From: Kiritimatiellia bacterium
GTDB taxonomy: Bacteria > Verrucomicrobiota > Kiritimatiellia > RFP12 > UBA1067
Assembly (NCBI GenBank): GCA_017406465.1
Contig: JAFQYM010000048.1
Coordinates: 1 to 50,369 of the forward strand
Reading direction: 5' to 3'
Length of the DNA stretch: 50,369 bases
The position numbers were made by a program, and so were the translations under genes. Positions 43,927 through 50,369 of the stretch are shown here, piece by piece (position 1 is the first letter of the stretch; the number at the start of each line of letters is the position of its first letter). The notes under the pieces are model-generated. The model did not search any database and was not told the DNA's origin. It worked only from the letters and a program-made list of their open reading frames with translations.

Positions 43927-45990
43927 TTACCTCAAGAAAATCCTGAACGATCTGGCTCCACCATCTGAGCCGATAATGCCGAAGAAATCGTGAGCCTCGC
44001 CTGATCCGGCAAACGAAAGTTCGGATATTCGCGACGGTTTTACGGCCGACGGAAGCCACCTTTGTCCATCCTCGTCATGAAGCACCGCTCCATTGATTGA
44101 ATACTGGACAAACCTTCCCGCCACGCGAATCCTGACCTCGACCTGAGCACCCTCCTCTACTTCCACGCCATAAAGCCGCCGCCATCCGCCAGCGCAATAA
44201 CCATGCGGCACCGGAGCGCCCTGCCGGTCCCCGAGAAAGACAAAGCTCGCCATGTCGCCCGAAGGACATGGTATTTCGCCCATCGCCTCTGCCGTGACCG
44301 TGACACATACATCACCCGACTTGCCCGACGGCACGCCAGAGTCAAGCTCAAAGGACCTAACTGGGAATCCACCTTCCGTTCCGCCCGCGCCCCATTTGCC
44401 GCCAATGGACTGATGCGCGTCCTCGTCCCAGGAGAACCAAAGCGTTCCTTCGGCGAAGTCGTATCCGTCGCCAATTGAAACACGGCATATCCTGTTCGCT
44501 CTAAGCGATGCATTCCAGCATTCGTCGTTGGCAAAGCGCACAGGTCGCCGCGGAAGACCATCTCCCGTCTCGTCGGCGAGTGGAGCGCTGACGCGTAGAA
44601 AAAGTTCGTATTCACCAGGCGGCAGATTCGCAGGATAGTCGAAATCGACCGAAACGACCGCCGTCGACCCGCCACGAATGGCGCGCAATGACGTCTGGGA
44701 ATCCCCGACAAGCGGCGCCTTGGCCGACACCCCGCCGCCCGAAAGCACGACCTCGATTAAGTCATCGAAAAGAAGCTGTCCAAAACCTGTGTTTTCTATC
44801 TCGACATCCAACCTCGCCCCGCCTGTGCGCCCCGCGAACGAAACGCCGCGGACGACATAGCGATAGCCCATGTGGTCTTCGCAGAACTTGCGAAGATCGA
44901 CCCCTTCATACTCTGAGAGCCCAGGCATCCCGTCAAACGCCCAAGCGGACGACGAGAAGAACGTGTTAGTCAATTTTTGGACGATGGTCATGTCATAGGC
45001 GCGGATTGTCCTGAGGTACGAAAGATGCGTGTCATACCACTCTGCCACTATGTTGAAGCGCGACGGATCGAGGAGATGCACATTTTCGTCGAAATAACTC
45101 GTCGACACGCCTGCAAACTCGCCGCCATACGGAACGGCCTGTCCCTTTAGAAAAGCCCTTCCCTCGTCTCGGCTCCAAGTAGCCGTGCCGCCGCCGCCAC
45201 CCCATGTACCATAGTCGTAATCAGTGCCAAGGTAACCGTCATTGTAGAAACCCATTCGCGAGCGTAGCGTCTGGTCCATCGAGTCCATGCCACCGCCGAT
45301 GAAGGCCGATGTCGTCGTGCCCAAGTAATTCATCCAGACTTGGGGGGAACGAACAAGCAGCGCCATGTCGTCGGGGATGCTTTCCAGCCATGCGCCTACT
45401 ACGCGGTTCTGATACTCACGCCCCGTGTATCTTGAAGTATGCATCTCGCCATACGCGCCGATCATGCCGCACTCAACGGCAGGCACAACGTCGCGGAACT
45501 GCGAAAGCACGGCACCAAGCTGGTGGATGTGGACAATAATCATCTCAAAGTCGTCCGGCTCCGCTCCACCCCATCCATCCCAAGTATAGGCAAAGCGCGG
45601 GATGCAGGTTCCGCCATTCCTACGGCACTTGAGGAAGGAGTTGGAAACTGCGAGAAGCGCGTCCGCGTCTAACGGGATGTCCGCGCCGCCTACAAAGTTG
45701 GTTATGTGGGCATAATGGTTCGTCTGAACCGCATGCGTGTCGCCGTAGACATATCCCTTCGAGAACTTGTGCATGCTCCAGAGTTTGGTGCAATTTCTGG
45801 AGCTGGAGCAGAGATTGTTGCCACTTGTAGACATGCCTGGCGTAAGGTTCGACCATCCGCCACCGGCATACCCGCACCCGGGGTTCTCAAAAAGTTCTCT
45901 CCCGTCGACAAAGGATATCGTCGATTCAAGCGTCGCTGCCTGAAGCGTCGCCGCCGCAAGCAAGGTAACGACGCTCTGCAGAATCCTCAC
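43927..45990 (-). CDS. DUF4874/DUF4832 protein with LamG-like C-terminal domain
   Basis: About 687 residues, signal peptide ending TLLAAATLQA. Residues about 20-500 match the DUF4874/DUF4832 protein at 15968-17530: GCGYAGGGWSNL, FVGGADIPLD, MIGAYGEMHTSRYTGREY, FYNDGYLGTDYDYGTW, DTHLSYLRTIRAY. The extra 180 residues (about 510 onward, WFSWDEDAHQSIGGKWG then RFVQYSINGAVLHDEDG) form a LamG-like domain like that in the 834-aa propeller protein. It ends ARSFRIFLR, the conserved C-terminal signature. Start is probably GTG 45990 (AGG 6 nt upstream) rather than TTG 45996. It follows the 1361-aa gene by about 22 bp and is likely co-transcribed. Confidence 0.82.
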   Translation of the reverse strand: MRILQSVVTLLAAATLQAATLESTISFVDGRELFENPGCGYAGGGWSNLTPGMSTSGNNLCSSSRNCTKLWSMHKFSKGYVYGDTHAVQTNHYAHITNFVGGADIPLDADALLAVSNSFLKCRRNGGTCIPRFAYTWDGWGGAEPDDFEMIIVHIHQLGAVLSQFRDVVPAVECGMIGAYGEMHTSRYTGREYQNRVVGAWLESIPDDMALLVRSPQVWMNYLGTTTSAFIGGGMDSMDQTLRSRMGFYNDGYLGTDYDYGTWGGGGGTATWSRDEGRAFLKGQAVPYGGEFAGVSTSYFDENVHLLDPSRFNIVAEWYDTHLSYLRTIRAYDMTIVQKLTNTFFSSSAWAFDGMPGLSEYEGVDLRKFCEDHMGYRYVVRGVSFAGRTGGARLDVEIENTGFGQLLFDDLIEVVLSGGGVSAKAPLVGDSQTSLRAIRGGSTAVVSVDFDYPANLPPGEYELFLRVSAPLADETGDGLPRRPVRFANDECWNASLRANRICRVSIGDGYDFAEGTLWFSWDEDAHQSIGGKWGAGGTEGGFPVRSFELDSGVPSGKSGDVCVTVTAEAMGEIPCPSGDMASFVFLGDRQGAPVPHGYCAGGWRRLYGVEVEEGAQVEVRIRVAGRFVQYSINGAVLHDEDGQRWLPSAVKPSRISELSFAGSGEAHDFFGIIGSDGGARSFRIFLR

Positions 45991-46012
45991 CGCCAACCTG
46001 CCGACGCAGCAG

Positions 46013-49000
46013 CTACTTTATGATGGCCTGCAGCCCAATGCCCTTCTTCATTACAAGAAGTTCGTTTGCATCGTCGCCGTCAATGGCAAGGCGCTTGACG
46101 CACCACCCCGCCTTTACGGCGGGATTTGGCGAGGCCTTTGCAATCTTGCCGACGACAATCTTGTCCCCTGCCGCAAATTCCAGCCCTTCGGTCATCGGCT
46201 CTATCGATAGCCTTCCGCCATGGCTTTGGTATTCGCCGACATTCACCATGTCGTTCGTAACTACAACGCCGTTCTCTGTCCACACGCGGATATTGAAATC
46301 AGCCGCGAGATCGAGCGTTCCAAACGTTGCCGTTGCCGCCGCAGTGCCGTCCGTGAGATTGGTGAGTGCGACATTGCCCGCGACGACCGTGCCCGCCCAG
46401 TTCGCGCCGTTGGCGAAGTAGAGCGCCGTTTCGGCATCGCCCTCGACCTTCGCAACCTTGATGGAACCCGTCGCCGTGTTCGCCCCGTTCTGCATCGTCA
46501 CAGTGAACGGATACGCCGGTACGCCGTTCGTGATCGTCACGTCGCCGGTTCCTGAGAACGGGATGTTGGACATCTTCGTATGACGGTCCCAATCTGTGTT
46601 GCCGGTGCCGATGTTGACGGAGGAAACATCAAGATCACCGTCGAGACGTGCAGAGCCGAATCCACGCAGAAGGTCGGAGCGAACCCTTGTGCTGTACAGC
46701 TTGCCAACACCCAGCACGCCACCGTCTGAAACAAACACACCGCGTCCCTTGCCGCTGGAATTGTATGTGACAGCGTACGCGCCGCCGTTTCTGACTGTAA
46801 CGGAATCTACAGCAGATTTACTGTCAATGGCGAGCTGTCCGTCGCCAGTCGTAATGTCGAAATAGCAACCGGCGCCGACATCGACTGTTGCGGAATCCCC
46901 AATCACCATCGGAAACCAGTGCCCGAGGCAGGATCCGTTGCGCCGCACGCACGAGCCGTTGATAAACGCTATATGTGCCGCACCCGCGGCATTGAAGTAG
47001 GCCGAGGCATCCATCGTAACGCCATCAACCACCACATCAAACGAAACCGACGTCGGATTGTTCACGCCAAACTCCCAGTTGCCGAAGTCGGCCCAGCCAT
47101 TGACCGTGCGCGACGCATTCCTGAGAATGATCGTACCAACCGGAATGACGGTCCCGCCAGAAGCAGGACAGACGATGGACACGGAACCGCTCGGAATGTT
47201 CTGATTCGAGTGGAAATCGAAGACGCCCCCATCGACAGCCATCGCCAAGTAGCTCGTTTTCCCTTCCTCGGCATATCCGAACACCGGCGAAAGATCGTCA
47301 ACCGACCCTTTGGTGATGGTGCCGTAGATGCGAATGTCAACATCTTTGAACTTCGTCCCAGACGCAACTGAAAGCGTTGCATTCGTGGAGATTTCGATGA
47401 CTGAAAGCGCGACAGGCGTTGCCGTGGCGTCACTCGCAGTCGTCAGCGAGGCGTCTAGCGTCGCCGAGACGGCAGGCTGCGTTTCGTTGTCGCCGAACAC
47501 GACTTTGGAGGTCGCGTCAACTGAGAGCGGCGGCAGCACGACATCGGCAAGCACTTTCAGCGTCGCACCGCCCTCGACCGAGATCGCCGCGGGCATCACT
47601 GCAGGAACAGCGTCAAGCGCCAGCACCGTATCACCGCCGTAGACGTGCACAGCAGCAGACGCGTCCGGGAGGCTTCCACTCGCCCAGTTCGCGAGCGTAT
47701 TCCATCCGCCGACGCCGACATAGGTGTCGCCGCTCATGTAGACGGTTGTGCCATTCTGCCCCGGAGTCGGGATGCACGGCCTCAGCTCGCCGTCGACGGC
47801 AACCTTGACTGTCGCATTCTGCCCGATCGTGACACCGGTCATGTCATATTCGACATAAGGCTGCAGAGCAAGGGCGCCGGCCTGGACAGTCAATCCCGTC
47901 GGCAGCTCGTCGCCGAAGAAGATTGCACCGTCGCCTGTCTTGACAAGCGTCGCCTCGGTCGTTACGTCGACGCCGGAAAGGTCAAGGACGCAATCAGACG
48001 CAACATCGACTGTGACCGAACCTGACCCCGCCGCAATGAATTCCCCTGCGGCCGTGACCGTGGACGGCAGGCCGGCCACTGGCGCGGCAAACGACAGCGA
48101 CTTGACGCTGTAACCCCTTGACGAATCCGTATCGGCCATGTCGAAGCTGTTTTGGTTGTACGTCCCGTCGGCATTGATAAAGTCATGGCCGATATTGCTG
48201 GCGGAAGTCGTCCAGTAGCGGGCGGCGACAAGCTGGGCGTAGATTGTGCCGTCCGTCTGCCAGAATTTGACGATGGCGCACTTCACGTGCCCGTCATCAT
48301 GCTTCTTGAACTGCACGAGGAGCGTCTCGCCGTCGTCAAGAGACTTAGCGAGAATCGACGTGATGTCGCTGCCGCTGTTGAACGACGTACCGGCGGTCTT
48401 TGCGGAGAAGTCCGACAGGGACGTCATGCTTGCGGACGGATCCATCGTTCCGACGACAACTGCCGACGAATGCGGAATGCAGCCATCATGAGACTGCTCG
48501 AAAGCCCCAGTAACAGGAGCAACCTTCAGCGATGTCCCTGCCTCAAGCGTCAATGCCGGCAAGTCGCGCGTCGCTGCGACAGTCAACGTCGCACCATCGG
48601 TGACGCTGATCTCGGAATACCCAGGCACGGCAGAATCCATCACGGCCTCAGTCGCCGAACCGGCGATTATGACGGGCTGACCTGCGGGCGCGATGATGTT
48701 GTTCACCCAGCCAACCGGATTGTTCATGTCGGTGACAGTGGATGAATTGAACGCATAATGCGACTCGGCCACGAGCGACGTGCCGGCGACTTCGAGAGTA
48801 ATGCCGGTTCCTGCAAGGGCGGCGTTCAGGCCTGTCTGCGCCTGGGCGAGAACCGTCGCGTCAGAGCAGGTGAACACGATTGCGCCCGTGTTCGGCGCGA
48901 AGCCATCTGCAAGGGCAAAGCCCGCATTCGCGATGGAGGCGTCGAACGCCGAGAGCGTCACACCCTCCGCGCCGATCTTGACGAATCCTCCGCTCGTAAA

Positions 49001-50098
49001 AGCGACGCCGGAAATGTCGTAGGAGCCGGAAGTCGGCAGAAGCAAACCGCCTTTCGCAACGGTGAAGCTGTCGGCCAAGGGCATTCCGTCGGTGAAGACG
49101 AAGTCTCCAACTCCAGTCTTAGTGACGACGGCTCCGGCGGCATAGGAGAAGCCATTGGCATCAAGAGTTGCGCCTTCGTCTGTTTCGAACGCCACGGTAC
49201 CGGACACGGAAGTGTCAAAGTCTGTGGAAACGTCACCTGTGATGCGAACCGTGCCGCCTGAAAGCAACATCTTGTAGGTTCCGTCCTTGCCGTTCTTTGT
49301 TATTGCACCGCCGAGCGTGAGCGTACCAGCAAGCTGCCTGATTTCAAACGTGCCCTTCGAAGCACCCTCCGTGAAGGAAACGCCATTGGGGATTGTCAGT
49401 CTTCCCGAATTCTGCAAATAGGAACGCTGAGCCGTTCCGCTGTAAAAGTACACCGGCGACGGCGCGAAAACCATTGCACCGCCGTCGTCAACCTCGGCAT
49501 TGACTTTGTATATCTGAATTTCCCCCAGCATCGAAAGACTCGCGTCGGCATGTATTCGCCATTCATCCGATGAGGCATGGTTGAACGACGCGCAGTAGTA
49601 GGAACCAGCATCCATGATAAACGTGGCGCCGTCGTCCAGATGAACGGTGTCGCTATGGGTGCAGTTTTTACTGTTATATGGATCATTCGGATTTTTCGCC
49701 CCCGTCCAGTGCAGGGTTCCATTTCTAAAACGCCAGTAGTGACGATCCCAATCTCCTGTTGTCTGCCACCCATAGATCGACCACTCGCCGCCATTCAGGT
49801 CAAACTGCCTCCATGTGTTCTTCACAAGACCGTAAATTGAATCGTCTGCGCCAGGAAGAGCAGTCGCACCCGCTCCAGTTTCACTTTCCGTTGACCAATT
49901 GGTAAGTTCAGACCAACTCCCGTACCCTGCAGTGGCATCAAATGTCGAACTGACATAATTGACGCCCTTCCAGTAATACGTCGCGCCAAATGCGCTTGAA
50001 ACGGCGAAAAGGCAGAGCGCAAATACGCTAACTGTCGATTTCCGCCCCACCCCCTGGATTATTGAAAGATACCGACGCAACGACGATTTAGCCTTCAT
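46013..50098 (-). CDS. Giant secreted beta-repeat surface protein (1361 aa)
   Basis: 1361 residues. Signal peptide VSVFALCLFAVSSAFGA, then TYYWKGVNYVSS...SWSELTNWS, the motif shared with the other giant proteins. Two domains around residues 455-790 and 820-1361 are rich in short beta strands, with repeated phrases such as VTDGATLTVAATRDLPALTL and EGGATLKVLADVVLPPL. From about 900 it matches a module that occurs twice in the 1614-aa protein (SIVCPASGGTV, then EFGVNNPTSVSFD). The last 110 residues match that protein's end, finishing GIGLQAIIK. Adhesion or glycan binding is an inference. A consensus promoter and AGGAG precede it. Confidence 0.8.
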   Translation of the reverse strand: MKAKSSLRRYLSIIQGVGRKSTVSVFALCLFAVSSAFGATYYWKGVNYVSSTFDATAGYGSWSELTNWSTESETGAGATALPGADDSIYGLVKNTWRQFDLNGGEWSIYGWQTTGDWDRHYWRFRNGTLHWTGAKNPNDPYNSKNCTHSDTVHLDDGATFIMDAGSYYCASFNHASSDEWRIHADASLSMLGEIQIYKVNAEVDDGGAMVFAPSPVYFYSGTAQRSYLQNSGRLTIPNGVSFTEGASKGTFEIRQLAGTLTLGGAITKNGKDGTYKMLLSGGTVRITGDVSTDFDTSVSGTVAFETDEGATLDANGFSYAAGAVVTKTGVGDFVFTDGMPLADSFTVAKGGLLLPTSGSYDISGVAFTSGGFVKIGAEGVTLSAFDASIANAGFALADGFAPNTGAIVFTCSDATVLAQAQTGLNAALAGTGITLEVAGTSLVAESHYAFNSSTVTDMNNPVGWVNNIIAPAGQPVIIAGSATEAVMDSAVPGYSEISVTDGATLTVAATRDLPALTLEAGTSLKVAPVTGAFEQSHDGCIPHSSAVVVGTMDPSASMTSLSDFSAKTAGTSFNSGSDITSILAKSLDDGETLLVQFKKHDDGHVKCAIVKFWQTDGTIYAQLVAARYWTTSASNIGHDFINADGTYNQNSFDMADTDSSRGYSVKSLSFAAPVAGLPSTVTAAGEFIAAGSGSVTVDVASDCVLDLSGVDVTTEATLVKTGDGAIFFGDELPTGLTVQAGALALQPYVEYDMTGVTIGQNATVKVAVDGELRPCIPTPGQNGTTVYMSGDTYVGVGGWNTLANWASGSLPDASAAVHVYGGDTVLALDAVPAVMPAAISVEGGATLKVLADVVLPPLSVDATSKVVFGDNETQPAVSATLDASLTTASDATATPVALSVIEISTNATLSVASGTKFKDVDIRIYGTITKGSVDDLSPVFGYAEEGKTSYLAMAVDGGVFDFHSNQNIPSGSVSIVCPASGGTVIPVGTIILRNASRTVNGWADFGNWEFGVNNPTSVSFDVVVDGVTMDASAYFNAAGAAHIAFINGSCVRRNGSCLGHWFPMVIGDSATVDVGAGCYFDITTGDGQLAIDSKSAVDSVTVRNGGAYAVTYNSSGKGRGVFVSDGGVLGVGKLYSTRVRSDLLRGFGSARLDGDLDVSSVNIGTGNTDWDRHTKMSNIPFSGTGDVTITNGVPAYPFTVTMQNGANTATGSIKVAKVEGDAETALYFANGANWAGTVVAGNVALTNLTDGTAAATATFGTLDLAADFNIRVWTENGVVVTNDMVNVGEYQSHGGRLSIEPMTEGLEFAAGDKIVVGKIAKASPNPAVKAGWCVKRLAIDGDDANELLVMKKGIGLQAIIK

Positions 50099-50179
50099 GC
50101 ACAGCTCCTTTTGTGTTCATGGGTTGCTTTCAGTCCTCCGCCACCCACAGCGAATGCCCTAATCGCATTTTCCGCCACT

Positions 50180-50208
50180 ATTATACACTTCACGCAAAAG
50201 GGTGTCAA
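50180..50208 (-). promoter_or_regulatory. Consensus sigma-70-type promoter of the 1361-aa gene
   Basis: Minus-strand TTGACA (50203-50208), exactly 17 bp, TATAAT (50180-50185): both hexamers are perfect consensus. The leader is about 75 nt, with AGGAG (50105-50109) six bases before the ATG. Strong constitutive-type expression of this surface protein and the DUF4832 gene behind it is expected. Confidence 0.85.
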
Positions 50209-50239
50209 GAGGGTGTCGCGTAGTTTTCAAAATGTGCTT

Positions 50240-50369
50240 TGCCAGAGTAAACGCAATTTTAGATTTTGTTTAGTTGGTCAAAGGTGAAGGTTGAGGGATT
50301 GATTGAAGTGGATAGAGGATTCCCCATCCTCCTACCCTCCCTAGGGAGGGACTTGCGTTTACTTTGGCA
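50240..50369. repeat. 130-bp inverted-repeat element at the window edge
   Basis: TGCCAGAGTAAACGCAA (50240-50256) is repeated inverted at 50353-50369 with one mismatch. Between them lie a perfect 16-bp palindrome (50335-50350, CCCTCCC-TA-GGGAGGG type) and a GAGGAT/ATCCTC stem. The right repeat ends with the window, so its true length is unknown. Non-coding; possibly a miniature transposable element or a structured terminator. Confidence 0.6.

Larger units (their letters stand above)
50099..50369. other. Right-edge intergenic region
   Basis: No gene found. It holds the promoter of the 1361-aa gene and a small inverted-repeat element reaching the window edge. Confidence 0.6.

Noticed and set aside
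16000..50098. Classical type V autotransporters
   Set aside because: The giant proteins have beta-repeat passenger-like regions but no C-terminal beta-barrel; they end in a short hydrophobic-basic signature.

Overview
The window looks like a chromosomal segment of a GC-rich, strictly anaerobic, glycan-degrading Gram-negative bacterium. My best guess is the Verrucomicrobiota/Kiritimatiellae/Lentisphaerae group, probably from a gut or similar anoxic habitat. This rests on inference: an indolepyruvate:ferredoxin oxidoreductase subunit, the [FeFe]-hydrogenase maturase HydE, Tat- or Sec-exported glycosidases (GH27, GH127, GH109 types), DUF4832 proteins and very large secreted beta-strand-repeat proteins. 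No rRNA, tRNA, CRISPR array or transposase gene was seen.

Left part, about 0.2-12.7 kb, is housekeeping and central metabolism. A minus-strand operon (M50 site-2 protease, KDG kinase, KDPG aldolase, FucP-like sugar permease, a possible 22-residue ORF, IorA) runs from a divergent promoter region near 6.1 kb. It imports and cleaves keto-deoxy sugars from uronate breakdown and adds a 2-keto-acid:ferredoxin oxidoreductase subunit. The plus-strand operon from the same region holds a TIGR02757 protein, HydE and MnmA with ATGA stop/start overlaps. After a 0.4-kb spacer carrying an inverted-repeat-bounded element come two YbjQ-fold proteins and a PrsW-type membrane protease on the plus strand.

Middle, 11.0-15.9 kb: a minus-strand operon of an EF-hand membrane protein, PurF, a P-loop ATPase and a Tat-exported metallophosphoesterase.

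Right part, 15.97-50.1 kb: a one-directional (minus) island of exported proteins. It holds four giant beta-repeat surface proteins (1361, about 2674, 1050 and 1614 aa), a propeller/LamG-like protein, two DUF4832 paralogs, a three-part DUF4091/GH27/CBM enzyme, a GH127 beta-L-arabinofuranosidase-like enzyme and a GH109-like enzyme. The arrangement suggests a surface system that binds and trims host or plant glycans carrying galactose, arabinofuranose or N-acetylgalactosamine.

The most striking observations are: (1) the largest surface protein (41166-33141) is frameshifted in its signal-peptide region by a run of eight G, where seven would restore a complete signal peptide, so it is a candidate phase-variable gene or a sequencing error; (2) six exported proteins share a C-terminal signature, Gly-Leu-x-hydrophobic-hydrophobic-Val/Ile-Arg/Lys as the last residues, and in three of them this is the end of an ungapped 30-residue block, resembling an undescribed sorting signal; (3) several small inverted-repeat elements and a 3' gene remnant point to past rearrangement.
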